Shown: positions 1-25,036 of the stretch, piece by piece
Numbering within the stretch: the stretch's first letter is position 1
How the letters are laid out: each line of letters starts with the position of its first letter
Assembly: GCF_003255815.1 (NCBI RefSeq)
Contig: NC_037668.1
Coordinates: 68,025,117-68,089,116, forward strand
DNA length: 64,000 bases
Direction of reading: 5' to 3'
DNA from: Theropithecus gelada
Lineage: Eukaryota > Chordata > Mammalia > Primates > Cercopithecidae
Notes under the pieces: generated by a model
Told to the model about the DNA's origin: nothing
The model's input: the letters and a program-made list of their open reading frames with translations, nothing else
Database searches by the model: none
Translations under genes and position numbers: made by a program

Positions 1-125
1 GGTCCAGGAATTGGGTGGGGCTGGGAGAAGGGAGGGGCCGGGAGAGTGGAGGTCCCAGGGCTGCCCAGGAAAGTCGGAGAACGCGGGGAGGGGAGGACTT
101 GCGGCGTCGGAACGGGAGGATTCAC

Positions 126-13362
<13,237 letters not shown>

Positions 13363-13560
13363 GGCGGGCGGCGAGGTCAAGGGGGACGGGTGCGGGTCCG
13401 CGCACGCACCGACGGCAGAGGCTCCTGGCGCTGGCTGTTCGCGGGCGGGGTGGGCCGGGGCTCCTGAATATGCGGGGGGCGGGGCGGGGGCCGGCGCGAG
13501 CTGTCACCTGAGAGGACCGGCGGGGTTGCGGGGAGGGAGGCCGGCGCCCGGCATCCAGCT
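13363..13560 (-). promoter_or_regulatory. COL9A2: COL9A2 5' UTR and proximal promoter
   Basis: GC-rich, CpG-dense sequence directly upstream of the COL9A2 ATG. It holds clustered GC boxes (ggggcggggcggggg around 13,475-13,490) that could bind Sp/KLF factors. A weak AT-rich motif, CATATT on the sense strand near 13,467-13,472, is the only TATA-like string. The transcription start cannot be fixed from sequence alone. Confidence 0.7.
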
Positions 13561-13680
13561 CCGCCCCGCTCGGTCCACCCTCTATCCTCTGCCCGGGCTT
13601 CCCGGGCGCCTTAGCCTGGTAATCCGAGGGGCGACCGGGGTGCCGGACGGAGATGATGGTCCGGTTTCTTTGTGAGGAGG

Positions 13681-14340
13681 CATAAGGCCGTCTGAGGTCC
13701 CCCTCAGGACCTTCAGGCCCCAGCACCTTCCCCCGACGCACAGCCTGTGCCCCATCACCTACCCCACGTCCTCTCCAGGGCCCAGGCCGAGAGCGCCTCG
13801 GCCTCTGCAGACCTTGCTGCAGGCTCTCCCCAGCTCCCGCCCTCCTTGCTCCCCTCTCCTCTGGCTCCTTCCTCTCCAAGCACAAACAGGCCTTTTCCAT
13901 ATTAATATGCCACAGCCCTTCCTGGATCAGCCGTCTCACGAATACTCCATCGGCCTCTTCCAGCTCTTTAGTGGAGCTGTGTGCACCCCCCCCAACCCCC
14001 AACTTCCTCACCTCGCTTTCACCTCCCTACCTCTGTCCCAACAAGCAGATCCGTCTCCTGGGGGTCTCCAGTGAAGCCCAACCCTTCTTCAGTCCTCCAG
14101 GCAGGAAGCTGTTGGCATCTTCACCTGACCTTGAAGTCTTCCCCATCCATGCTCCTGCCATCCAGCTCCCCTTTTTCTATTCCCTTTTATTCTCTGCAGC
14201 TGCCTTAAGCACTGGTGTGTTTAGGATGAGGCCTTCTCACTCCATGTTCATAGACACAACTACCACTTTATTCACCAGAGTTTCCAAACCCCACCGTCCA
14301 GCATAGCCTGACTCCAGAGAGCTTTCCCTTCCCTACCACT
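13681..14340. other. Unique sequence upstream of COL9A2
   Basis: No repeat or gene recognised. Moderately GC, with several open frames that lack support. Confidence 0.5.
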
Positions 14341-14895
14341 CACTTAAGCAATATTGGTAAAATGCTTTGGAATCTGACTTTGTCACAATTATACATATGA
14401 CTACAGGCACCTAAAACTCTATGAAGTATCAGTTTCCTCATCTGTAAAATGGGGATACTAATAGTCTATATATCTGTATAGTCTATATATCTAATATATA
14501 TATGTATTTTTTAAAGACAGTCTTAAAAGGCTCTGGAGTGCAGTGGTGCGATGTCAGCTCACTGCAACCTCTCCTCCCGAGTTCAAGCGATTTCTCTGCT
14601 TCAGCCTCCCGAGTAGCTGGAATTACAGGCATGAGCCACCGTGCCTGGCTAAGTTTTATATTTTTAGTAGAGATGGGGTTTTGCCATGTTGGCCAGGCTG
14701 CTCTTGAACTCCTGACCTCAGGTGATCCGCCTGCCTCAGCCTCCCAAAGTGCTGGGATTACAGGCATGAGCCACCGTGCCCGGCAAATAGTCCTTATCTT
14801 AAAGGGGTTTTATGGAGATTGAATGCGTTGACTCATGTGAGGCGTTTAACCTCGAACCAGCACATAGTAGGTGCTTGATGCAGTTTAGCTTTCAT
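14340..14895 (+). repeat. MIR-like element split by an Alu
   Basis: 'tcctcatctgtaaaatgggga' (14,437-14,457) and 'cacatagtaggtgcttgat' (14,861-14,879) are typical MIR parts. An Alu separates them. Confidence 0.6.
14505..14784 (-). mobile_element. Alu inside MIR
   Basis: Minus-strand Alu with a deletion near its 3' monomer start and the end 'ccaccgtgcccggc'. Confidence 0.88.
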
Positions 14896-15374
14896 TGTTA
14901 TTTATGGATAGCTGTTTTACTAGGTTGGCATCCAATGTGGGGAAGCTGGCCACAGGCAGATCTGCTGAAATGATGAATCTAGTTGGAGCTAGAAAAGTCC
15001 AGCTCCACGGGGCATGTTAGCAAAGGGCTCTGGACTTTGAAAGGTTGTCCTGGAGCTGAGTTTGGGAGAAAGAGCTTGAGAGAATGTAATTGTTCTGCCT
15101 AACAGTGTGAAGAATTTGAAGTTTGTAGGAAGATGAGAGCAGGAGGAGGAGGATGTAAGAGAGGGATGGTAGGCATTGCTTGGGGTGGGTGGGGTAAATC
15201 TATAAAGGATTTTTGGAACTGGGATTTCAAAATTTAATTTTAAGTTGTTGGTTTCACATCATTTATCTCTTCATCTTTTGTGGCTAACCACAAAGAAGGC
15301 CTTGTGTGAGTAAGTTTTCTTTTGTGTGTGGAAATTATGGAAAGGGGATGAGATTCACAGTCTGGACAGCACAC

Positions 15375-15885
15375 ATTGGTGTATTAATTACCTGTTGCAC
15401 CATAACAAATCACCCTAACATTCAGCAGCTTAAAATGACAATTTCTTTGGATTAGGAATTCGGGAGTGGCTCTGCTGGTTTGGTCTGGCTTGGGGTCTGT
15501 TATGAGGTCACAGTCAGATGGTGGCTGGGCCTGATGTCACCTAGAAGGCTTCTTAACTCACATGTCTGATGTCTGTACTGGGATGCCTTCAACTGCTGGG
15601 GCTGGAACAGCTGGAGTTGCTTGGACAGTTCTCTCCTTTATCCCTTTGTGGGCTTTCCATAAAGTCTCTCCAACATGGCGGCTTCAAGGTAGCTGAACAT
15701 CCTCTATAGCAGCTCAGAGGCAGTAGGAGAGCACCAGACTGAAGAGAATTGCCTCTCAGGACCCGTCCTTGGAAGTCATGCAGTGGCACCTTCACTACAT
15801 TCTTACTGTTGAGGCAATTACAAAGGTCCGCCTGGGATCAAGGGGAGGGAACAGAGACCCCACCTCTTCAAGGATAAGTGTTAAT
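15375..15885. mobile_element. MaLR/MLT1-like LTR, family tentative
   Basis: 'accataacaaatcaccctaa', 'cagcagcttaaaatgac' and 'tctccaacatggcggcttca' resemble MLT1-type LTRs. It is non-coding and degenerate. Confidence 0.45.
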
Positions 15886-15889
15886 GTCA

Positions 15890-16176
15890 CTTTTTTTTAA
15901 GATGGACTTGCCCCATTACCCAGGCTGGAGTGCAGTGGCACGATCTCAGCTCACTGCAACCTGCTCCTCCTGGATTCAAGTGATTCTCCTGCCACAACCT
16001 CCTGAGTAGCTGAGATTACTGGCGTGCGCCACCACACCTGGCTAATTTTTGTATTTTTAGTAGAGACAGGCTTTCACTATGTTGGTCAGGCTGGTCTTAA
16101 ACTCCTGACCTTGTGATCTGCCCACCTTAGCCTCCCAAAGTGCTGGGATTACAGGCGTGAGCCACCGCGCCCAGCA
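15890..16176 (-). mobile_element. Alu
   Basis: Minus-strand full-length copy ending 'ccaccgcgcccagc'. Confidence 0.9.
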
Positions 16177-16501
16177 AATTGTGGGTTTCTAATCTTCTGG
16201 TCTATAGATTGCTGCTTAGAAAAAATCAAAAGTGGAAAATTTCAGCTAGTATTTCCTCAAATATTTGTTGTTATCCACAATCTCTCTCTCTTATCTTTGT
16301 GGAACTCCAATTATACATGTATTAGATCTTTTAACAGTGTCTATTAGGCCGTAAAGATTGTGATCACTTTTTTTTTCAGTTTTTTCTCCCTCTTTGCTTC
16401 AGTTTGGTTGATCCCATTAACTTGTATTTACACTTATGGGTTATTTCTTCAATTATGTCAAATCTACTCAATACATCCAGCACATTTTAAATTTCAGATA
16501 T

Positions 16502-16787
16502 TGACTGGGTGTGGTTGCTCATGCTTGCAATCCCAGCACTTTGGGAGGCTGAGGTGGGCAGATCACAAGGTCAGGAGATCGAGAACAGCCTGGCCAACAT
16601 GGTGAAACCTTGTCTCTACTAAAAATACAAAAATCAGCTGGGTGTGGTGGTGGGCGCCTGTAATCCCAGCTACTTGGGAGGCCAAGGCAGGAGAATCATT
16701 TGAACCTGGGAGGCGGAGGTTGCAGTGAGCCAAGATTGCGCCATTGCACTCCAGCCTGGGTGACAAGAGTGAAACTCCATCTCAAAG

Positions 16788-16820
<33 letters not shown>

Positions 16821-16833
16821 GAAAAAAAGAGAA
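16502..16833 (+). mobile_element. Alu with A/GAAAA tail
   Basis: Starts 'gactgggtgtggttgctcat' and ends in a long (GAAAA)n tail. Confidence 0.9.
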
Positions 16834-16984
16834 ACATTTTGCTAGAGATCCTATTTGTAGCCTATCTCAGAGATCCTTAGCTCAAATAAAAAACCTCCTT
16901 GATGAGTTTCAAGTCAAGGCTAAATTTTAAAAGAAAAAAACCTTCTTAAGGTTTTTGTTGTTGTTTTGTGTCTTTTTTCTTTCT

Positions 16985-17129
16985 TTCTTTCTTTTTTTTT
17001 TTTTGGTAGAGATAGGACCCCACTATGCTGCTCAGGCTGATCTTGAACTCCTGGGTTCACGTGATTCTCCTGCTTTGGCCTTCCTTCCAAAATGTGGGGA
17101 TTACAGGCGTGAGCCACTGTGTCAGGCCC
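16985..17129 (-). mobile_element. Alu monomer fragment
   Basis: A single Alu-type arm, 'ggtagagataggaccccact' to 'actgtgtcaggcc', with a T-rich head. Confidence 0.75.
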
Positions 17130-17149
17130 TTCTTGAGCTTTTCTTTCAT

Positions 17150-17222
17150 TCCTCTCTTCTTCCTCTTCATTCTTTTCTCTCTTCTCTCTTTCCTTTCTTC
17201 CTCTTTCTCTTTCTTCTTTCCA
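17150..17222. repeat. Pyrimidine-rich tract
   Basis: About 70 bases dominated by TTCTC/CTTT on the plus strand. Confidence 0.7.
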
Positions 17223-17522
17223 AAATATTTACCAAACACTTTCTCTGTATCTAGGCACTGCTCTGTTTAAAATAGAAGGTACAATTATCCTCAGCAAACT
17301 CCTGTTCATCCTTAAAGACACCACCTCCAGAAAGTCTCTTCAGGATCAACAAGCTGGATTAACACAGAGAACATGATTGAAAACTTTTTTTTAATTTTTT
17401 TATCCTACAAATATTTGTTGAGGACGTTATGTGTCAGGCCTGTAGTGTGAGAAGATAATTAAATGACATCATCATGAAGGCAGCAGCTAAGAACTACCAT
17501 TTATTATTATTATTTTCATTAT

Positions 17523-17999
17523 TTGGGGACCAAATCTCACTCTGTTGCCCAGGCTGGAAGGCAGTGGCATGATCTCGGCTCACTGCAGCCTCCACCTCCT
17601 GGGTTCAAGCGATTCTCTGCCTTAGCCTCCCAAGCAGCTGGGACTACAGGCCCACACCACCACGCCTGGATAATTTTTGTATTTTTAGAAGAGACGGGGT
17701 TTCACCACTTTGGTCAGTCTGGTCTTGACCTCCTGACCTCAGGTAATCCACCCACCTCGGCCTCCCAAAGTGTTGGGAGGCAACCTCCGCCTCCCAGGTT
17801 CAAGCGATTCTCCTGCCACAGCCTTCCAAGTAGCTGGAATTACAGGCACCCGCCCCCATGCCCAGCTAATTTTTTGTATTTTTAGTAGAGACGAGGTTTC
17901 ACCATGTTGGCCAGGCTGGTCTCGAACTCCTGACCTCAGATGATCCTCCCGCCTCAGCCTCCCAAAGTTTTGGGATTACAGGCATGAGCCACCAGACCT
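17523..17999 (-). mobile_element. Alu-Alu chimera
   Basis: A minus-strand Alu runs to 'caaagtgttggga' at about 17,778, then jumps straight to 'ggcaacctccgcctccc' of a second minus-strand Alu ending at about 17,999. The end of the first and the start of the second are missing. Confidence 0.85.
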
Positions 18000-18005
18000 G
18001 CAGTG

Positions 18006-18503
18006 ACTGTTCATTTTGTGTACTGATTTTATGTATCATCTTGACTGGACTAAGGGATATTAGGTGGCAAAACATTATTTCTGGGTGTGCCTTTGAGGGT
18101 GTTTCTGGAAGAGTTAACATTTAAATCAGTAGACTGACAGCAAAGAAGATCCACCTTCACCTATTTGAGTGGGCAGCATCCAATCCACTGAGGGCTTGAA
18201 TAAAAAGGCAGAAGAAGGGTGAATTCTCTGTCCTTGAGCTGGGACATCTATTTTCTCCTCCCCTTGGACATCAGAGCTCCTGGTTCTTGAACAAGTTTCC
18301 CTCCCCGACCCCACTCTCAGGCCTTCCACTGGCGACTAAATTACACTACCGGCTTTCCTGGTTCTCAGCTTGCAGACGGTTTATCATTGCACTTCTTGGC
18401 CTTTGTAATTGCATGAGCCAACGCCCATAATAAATTTCCTCTTATGTATCTATATATATCCTATTGGTTCTGTTTCTCTGGAGAATCCTGACAAATACGA
18501 CAA
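18006..18503. mobile_element. LTR-like ancient repeat, family uncertain
   Basis: Features such as 'ttctgggtgtgcctttgagg', 'aatccactgagggcttgaat' and 'ggttctgtttctctggagaa' recur in an ERVL/MaLR-class LTR family I cannot name with certainty. There is no coding content. Confidence 0.5.
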
Positions 18504-18529
18504 TAATGTTTACATTTAAATATATTATC

Positions 18530-18890
18530 ATAATTATTGTTTATAACAATATTTATTAAGCACTTGCTATACGACAGATATTGTATCAGTGTGGCACATG
18601 CATTTTGTGTTTAACTCCTCACAACCACTCAATGAGGTAGGTCCCTTGATTATCCTCATTTTATTTATTTATTTTTAATAGAGATGAGGTCTCACTATGT
18701 TGTCCAGGCTGGTCTTGAACTCCTGGGCTCAAGCGATCCTCCCACCTTGGCCTCCCAAAGTGCTGGGATTACAGGTGTGAGCCACTGTGCCCAGCCTATT
18801 ATCCTCATTTTATTTACAAGAAGATTGAAGCTTAGAGGCGTGAAGAGATTTCCGCAAGGACACACGGCTGTTTCCCACAGTTTCTAGCGC
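18530..18890 (+). repeat. MIR-like element split by an Alu monomer
   Basis: 'ttattaagcacttgctatac', 'ctcacaaccactcaatgagg' and 'ggacacacggctg' are MIR-type. The target repeat 'attatcctcattttattta' flanks the inserted Alu piece. Confidence 0.7.
18668..18797 (-). mobile_element. Alu monomer inside MIR
   Basis: One arm only, 'tttttaatagagatgaggtc' to 'cactgtgcccagcc', bounded by the duplicated target 'attatcctcattttattta'. Confidence 0.8.
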
Positions 18891-19129
18891 TGGATAGGTC
18901 TCAGTAACATACATTTCACCCGTTTTCCACTAAGGCCACAGCATAGGGTTGTGCATTTTAGGATCTACACAAAAAGGGAGGACAGAGGAGTGGGGCTGAG
19001 ACCCAGCCTGTCGACGTTTGCCACAACATTTTATTTTGTTGTTTCTAGCCTTTCTCAGAGAAGTCTTAGGATCTTCTGTTTAACTTTAGCCCTGGGCTGC
19101 CCCAGTTTATGCTCCTCAGATCTCTAAAT

Positions 19130-19445
19130 TTATTTGTTTATTTACTTACTTATTTATTTATTTTTGAGACTGTCTCTGACTGTTGCCCAGGCTGGAGTGC
19201 AGTGGTGCCATCTCGGCTCACTGCAACCTCTGCTTCCTGGGTTCAAACCTCAGCTCCTGCCTCAGCCTCCTGAGTAACTGGGATTACAGGAGCGCACCAC
19301 CATGCCCGGCTAATTTTTGTATTTTTAGTAGAAATGGGGTTTCACCGTGTTGGCCAGGCTGATCTCCAACCCCAGGCCTCATGTGATTCACCTGCCTCTG
19401 GCCCCCAGAGTGTTGGGATTACAGGCGTGAGCCACCACGCCCGGT
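19130..19445 (-). mobile_element. Alu with (TTTA) head
   Basis: Minus-strand copy with a (TTTA)n head and 'ccaccacgcccggtc' end. Confidence 0.9.
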
Positions 19446-19794
19446 CAAATCTCTAATTTCTAACCTTCCAATCTCCCAATCCTTTCTTCCCACCTCTGAT
19501 AGGAAGGAGAGGTGGGCTGGAGGGCAAGAAAAGGCCCGGCTCCCTTCCCCACCAGCTACTCCTTTAGTCACTGCAGGTGAGCAGTAAATTAGGCTGGTTG
19601 GTGCTCTCGCGGCACCTAGTGGTCTTCTGCGGCGGCACACCATGATGACTGCTTGACAAGACGAATTAAAAGCCCCTTTCTCCGGGAGCTCCTAGCGAGA
19701 TGAAACGGAGATAGAGGTTGATAAAGCACTATAGGAACCCAACGAGGGAGCAATCGTGGTTTCTGGGGAATTAGAATTTAGAATTTGGATTCAG

Positions 19795-19960
19795 CTAGAC
19801 TTGGATCCTGGTTCTGCCACATACTGACTGTGACCTTGGGCAAGTCATTTCACCTCTTTAAGCCTCGGTTTCCTCAGTTGTAAGATGGGGAGAATATCAG
19901 TGCCTCTCGATGACCATGAAGTACTTAGCACAGTGCTCAGAACGCTTTGGATATTCGTTT
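19795..19960 (+). repeat. MIR element
   Basis: Contains the strong MIR core 'gtgaccttgggcaagtcatt' and 'gtttcctcagttgtaagatg'. Confidence 0.85.
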
Positions 19961-19975
19961 TGGGCAGAAGGAACT

Positions 19976-20143
19976 TTGTTTTGTTTGTTTGTTTGGGACG
20001 TAGTTTCGCTCTTTCGCCCAGGCTGGAGTGCAGCGTGGCAATCTCTGCTTACTGCAACCTCTGCCTACCGGTTTCAAGCGATCCTTCTGCCTCAGCCTCC
20101 GGAGTAGCTGGGATTACAGGCGCCTGCCACCACACTAGGTTAA
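19976..20143 (-). mobile_element. 5'-truncated Alu with target duplication
   Basis: Minus-strand Alu covering little more than one monomer. 'ggcagaaggaactttg' occurs on both sides as the target-site duplication. Confidence 0.88.
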
Positions 20144-20156
20144 CTGGCAGAAGGAA

Positions 20157-20190
20157 CTTTGTAAGAAAGGCCCCTGCCTTTCTTACAAAG
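20157..20190. repeat. Perfect 15-bp inverted repeat with 4-base loop
   Basis: 'ctttgtaagaaaggc', loop 'ccct', then its exact reverse complement. It begins at the end of the right-hand Alu target duplication. Confidence 0.95.
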
Positions 20191-20766
20191 TGGGATGAAT
20201 ATTCAGAAAACAGAGTAGGTGACAGATGATCCGCCTTCCCTGCTAGAGAAGAGCAAACACAGCTGGTCAGTCCCGTGGAGCAAGTTGGGGCGGGGCTGCG
20301 TCTCTTAATTACAGCACAGTGAGAGGACCTGGAACCCCTTCCTGGGAACAGCTGCCCATTCTGGGCTGAGCTGGAATCCTAAACAGGTTTGCTCACCTGG
20401 ACTCTGGCTGCCCTCATATACCTGGGCAGAAAATACCAACCATCAGTTTCCCACAAGCGCTTCTTTCTCCAGGTAGAACAGAGCTCCTCCAAACTCCTCA
20501 GAACTGCCAATCCTGACCGTGGTTTCATCTGACCTCCCACTTGTTCCATCTAATTCCTTCCCAGTGCTGGCCCAACACTGATAAGCTTTAGTGTCAGCTT
20601 ACATGAACTACACTCTCCTGGCTTTCCTTCTACCTCTCCAGCTGTTCTTTCTCAGGCCCCTTGTAGATTTGTTTTCTTTGCACACCCTTACTTAGCACTC
20701 TACAAGGTCGGGTCCTGTCTTCTTATTCTTCATACTCTTCCTGGGCCATCTTATCCATCAGGTTGA
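20191..20766. other. Unique intergenic sequence
   Basis: No gene or repeat recognised; pyrimidine-rich toward the right. Confidence 0.5.
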
Positions 20767-20767
20767 C

Positions 20768-21061
20768 TTTTTTTTTTTTTTGAGACTGAGTCTGGCTCTG
20801 TCGCCCAGGCTGGAGTGCGGTGGCCGGATCTCAGCTCACTGCAAGCTCCGCCTCCCGGGTTCACGCCATTCTCCTGCCTCAGCCTCCCGAGTAGCTGGGA
20901 CCACAGGCGCCCGCCACTTCGCCCGGCTAGTTTTTGTATTTTTTAGTAGAGACGGGGTTTCACCGTGTTAGCCAGGATGGTCTCGATCTCCTGACCTCGT
21001 GATCCGCCCGTCTCGGCCTCCCAAAGTGCTGGGATTACAGGCTTGAGCCACCGCGCCCGGC
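20768..21061 (-). mobile_element. AluY, young
   Basis: Nearly consensus minus-strand copy with the monkey-type features 'cttgagccacc' and 'cacttcgcccggctag'. 'catcaggttgactt' flanks both ends. Confidence 0.93.
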
Positions 21062-21435
21062 CCATCAGGTTGACTTTAACTACTACCTATATGTTTTCCC
21101 GAGTCTCAGACCTGCTTATCCAACTGCTTCTCGGATGTTCCACAAGCACCACCAACCTGACATGTCCCAAATAAAATTATCTTCTTGCCCACAAACCTGT
21201 TCCTCTTCCTGTGTGGCCTACACAGACAGTGGTCCCACCGTCTGTCCTATTGCATAAGCCAAAACTATGGATGTCATCCTGGAGAAGAGACTTCCCTCTC
21301 TCCTCCCTGAGAAATATCATCGCCTTGTCCCAATGACTATACCTCATAGGTATTTAATCCATCCACCTATCTCCATCCCCACTGCACCTGCCTCATTCAG
21401 CATACCATCCTCTTTTGCTTGGGGTATTGCAACTG

Positions 21436-21439
<4 letters not shown>

Positions 21440-21466
<27 letters not shown>

Positions 21467-21748
21467 GAGACAGAGTCTCGCGCTGTGTCACCCAGGCTGG
21501 AGTGCAGTGGCGCGATCTCGGCTCACTGCAAGCTCCGCCTCTCAGGTTCACGCCATTCTCCTGCCTCAGCCTCCGAGTAGCTGGGACTACAGGCGCCCGC
21601 CACCACGCCCGGCTAGTTTTTTGTATTTTTAGTAGAGACGGGGTTTCACCATGTTAGCCAGGATGGTCTCGATCTCCTGACCTCGTGATCCACCCGCCTC
21701 GGCCTCCCAAAGTGCTGGGATTACAGGCTTGAGCCACCGCGCCCGGCC
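21440..21748 (-). mobile_element. AluY, young
   Basis: Near-consensus with a T26-like head. 'gcaactgcctctt' is duplicated on both sides. Confidence 0.93.
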
Positions 21749-21983
21749 GCAACTGCCTCTTATTTTAACTCCTTGCTTCTAGTTTTGCTCCATTGTTTTC
21801 CCTCTGTGTTCCTTTCTGAAGGCTCAAGGAGATAATTCATGCCCAGCCTTTCCCACCTTCTAGAGGCTTCCCACTTTCCTTGCTTTCCTCTTCTTCCATC
21901 TTCAAAACCAACAAAGTTATGTCTTACTGACCATACTATAGTAAAATCTCCCTGTGCTTCTCTCTTCTGTCTTCCCCTTCCAC

Positions 21984-22280
21984 TTTTTTTTTTTTTTTTT
22001 GACGGAGTTTCACTCTTGTTGCCCAGGCTGAACTACAATGGCACCATCTTGGCTCACTGCAACCTCCGCCTCCCAGGTTCAAGTGATTCCCCTGCCTCAG
22101 CCTCCTGACTACCTGGGATTACAAGTACTCGCCACTACGTCTGGCTAATTTTGTATTTTTAGTAGAGACGAGGTTTCACCATGTTGGCCAAGCTGGTCTC
22201 GAACTCCTGACCTCAAGTGATCTGCCTGCGTCGGCCTCCCAAAGTGTAGGAATTATAGGCATGAGCCACCGTACCCGGCC
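21984..22280 (-). mobile_element. Alu
   Basis: Minus-strand full-length copy; 'ccttccactttt' and 'ctttccactttt' flank it. Confidence 0.9.
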
Positions 22281-22289
22281 CCCTTTCCA

Positions 22290-22910
22290 CTTTTAAGGAC
22301 CCCTGTGATTATTGGGCCTATTAGGTAATGTAGGATAATCTCCCTGTCTCATAATCCTTAGTTTAATCAATTCTTCATAGTCTCTTTTTGCCATGTAATG
22401 TAACAGATTCACAGGTTCTGGAGGAATCTTTGGTGGGTCATTATTCTGCCTACCACAGACCATTCTCTGGTCCCAGTACTCATATCTGTCTCACATACAA
22501 AATGCATTCACCTTATTCCAAGGTCCCTGAAAGTCTCAGCCCATTAAAGTATCAACTCAAAGGTCACAGTCTCATTTACATCTCATTAGCTCAAGAGTTT
22601 CAAATTTATCATAGATATTATCTAAATTAGGTATTGGATGAGACTCAGCATAATCTATCCTGGGGCAAAGTTTCTCTCCATCTGTGGACATGTGAAACTA
22701 GAAAATAAGCTTCTGCTTCCAAAATATGATAATGGGTCTAGCGGAGGATAACACTTATAGACATTCCCATGTAAAAGGAGAGAAAGGAAGAGATAGAGGG
22801 GTCACCAGTCCCAAGCAATTTCAAAATTAAGTTAGACAAACTCCATTAGGTTTCAAAGCCTGGAAATAATACTTTGCGGCTCAGGACTCTGCCCTCTGGT
22901 CTCCCAGCTC
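22290..22910. repeat. Probable ancient LTR-internal or LINE-like repeat
   Basis: Strings such as 'aaaatgcattcaccttattc', 'tctccatctgtggacatgtg' and 'cccatgtaaaaggagagaaa' recur in genomes, probably from a MaLR internal region. It continues after the AluY at 22,938 to about 23,480. No coding frame survives. Confidence 0.4.
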
Positions 22911-22935
22911 TGTCCTCTGAGTCATTCTTCCTTTT

Positions 22936-23245
22936 TCTTTTTTTTTTTTTTTTTGAGACGGAGTCTCGCTCTGTTGCCCAGGCTGGAGTGCAGTGGCCGG
23001 ATCTCAGCTCACTGCAAGCTCTGCCTCCCGGGTTCACGCCATTCTCCTACCTCAGCCTCCCGAGTAGCTGGGACTACAGGCGCCCGCCACGTCACCTGGC
23101 TAGTTTTTTTTGTATTTTTTTTTTTTAGTAGAGATGGGGTTTCAACGTGTTAGCCAGGATGGTCTTGATCTCCTGACCTCGTGATCCGCCCATCTCGGCC
23201 TCCCAAAGTGCTGGGATTACAGGCTTGAGCCACCGCGCCCAGCCC
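22936..23245 (-). mobile_element. AluY, young
   Basis: 'cattcttcctttttc' flanks a near-consensus minus-strand copy with an internal T-run expansion. Confidence 0.93.
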
Positions 23246-23586
23246 ATTCTTCCTTTTTCATGAAAGATTCAGCACATGGTTGCAGCTGGGTGGTTTTATC
23301 AACTTGTTTCCTGCCTGTAGAATTTGGGGGATCTTATAGCTTTCTTTCATTTCATACCCTCTCTATCCCGTTCAGTCCAAGCTCCAGTGTTTCTGCTGGT
23401 ATAAAATTCTCAAGAACCCTGTGGGTCTCTCATATATGTCACTCCATTAGACAAAATGCTCCTTTGCAGATCTTCACTTGATAAGCCCATTTCTATTTCT
23501 GTCTTCTGTTGAGGTAGCTGAGGGGATATATAAGTCTCACACTTAATTGCTTCAAAAAACCTCTTATGTGACAGAATACTCTGAAC

Positions 23587-23885
23587 TTTTTTTTTTTTTG
23601 ATAGGGTCTTGCTCTGTTGCCCAGGATGGAAGTCAGTAGCGCAATCACAGTTCACTGCACCCTTGACTCTCCAGGCTCAAACAATCCTCCCACCTCAGCC
23701 TCCCAAATAGCTGAGACTACAGGTATGCACCACCTACCCAGCTAATTTTGTTGTTTTTTGTTGTTGTTGTTGTTTTCCGTAGAGTTGAGGCCTCCCTATG
23801 TTTCCCCAGGCTGATCTTGAGCTCCTGGGCTCAAGCAATCCTCCCATCTCAACCTCCCAAAGTGCTGGGATTACAGGCATGGTAC
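23587..23885 (-). mobile_element. Alu, old
   Basis: Diverged minus-strand copy, 'ttgatagggtcttgctctgt' to 'gggattacaggcatgg', with a TTG repeat in the middle linker. Confidence 0.85.
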
Positions 23886-24159
23886 TCTGATCTTTTGATC
23901 TTTCTGAGGTTGTCCAGCCATGTCCTTGGCTTTTTCTCTAAAGCACACTTTCCTGACAGTGAATTTCATCTTTTTAACATCTTTTGCAATCTGAATAGGC
24001 TGAGAATTCCCCCAATCATCGAGTTCTGGTTCATTTTCTGTTGAACATTACTCTCAAATTATCTATTTCCTCTCACATTTTACTATAAGCAGCAAGAAGA
24101 AACCAGACCACACGCTTCAACACTGCCTGGAAATCTCCTTAGCTAACTACCCAATTTCA

Positions 24160-24480
24160 CTTTTTTGTTGTTGTTGTTGTTTTCTTTTGTTTTGTTTTTG
24201 AGACAGGGCCCCACTTTGTCACCCAGGTTGGAGTACAGTGGCACAATCTCGGCTCACTGCAACCTCTGCCTTCTGGGTTCAAGCAATTCTCCTGCCTCAG
24301 CCTCCTTAGTAGCTGGAACTACAGGTGTCTGCCACCATGCCCAGCTAATTTTGTATTTTTAGTGGAGATGTGATTTCACCATGTTGGCCAGGTTAGTCTT
24401 GAGCTCCTGACCTTAGGTGATCCGCTCGCCTCGGCCTGCCAAAATGCTGGGATTACAGGCGTGAGCCACCATGCCCAGCC
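24160..24480 (-). mobile_element. Alu
   Basis: Minus-strand full-length copy with (TTG)n head and 'ccaccatgcccagcc' end. Confidence 0.9.
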
Positions 24481-24820
24481 TCAAGTCCATTGTTTATAAG
24501 TTCTGTGTTTCATATAACTTCAAGGCATTGGCTAAGCTTTTTGTCACTATGTACCAAGGATCCCCTTTCCTCCAGTTTCCCCCAAAATATTCCCCACTTC
24601 CTTCTCAGCCATCACCCACAGCACCTTTAACAGCCATATTTCTTCCAAGCCTGTTCATGTTCTCTAAATTGGTTCATATTTTCTTGACTCTGCTCCTCAC
24701 TGATTTCGGAGTCCTCCCTGTCCAAGCTGTTAGCATCCACATTTCTCCTGGCAGTCTATTCAAGGCCATACAGGCTTGAGAAAGGAGGGGAAGTATTATG
24801 CTGGAGTTTCTTTCTTTTCT

Positions 24821-24860
24821 ATATTATATTATATTATATTATATTATATTATATTATATT
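24821..24860. repeat. (ATATT)8 pentanucleotide repeat
   Basis: Eight perfect ATATT units. Confidence 0.97.
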
Positions 24861-24895
24861 AGAAAGTAGTCTTCAGACCAGGTATTTCTATTACC

Positions 24896-25036
24896 CTTTT
24901 TTTTTTTTTTTTTTTTTTAAAGAGATAGGTCTTGCTATGTTGAGATCCAGGCTGGTCTCAAATTCCTGAAGTCAAGCAATCCCATCTAGGCCTTCCAAAG
25001 TGCTGAAATTGCAGGTGTGAGTCACTGCATCTGGCC
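24896..25036 (-). mobile_element. Alu monomer
   Basis: Free-arm-like fragment with T-rich head, 'aaagagataggtcttgctat' to 'gcatctggcc'. Confidence 0.7.
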
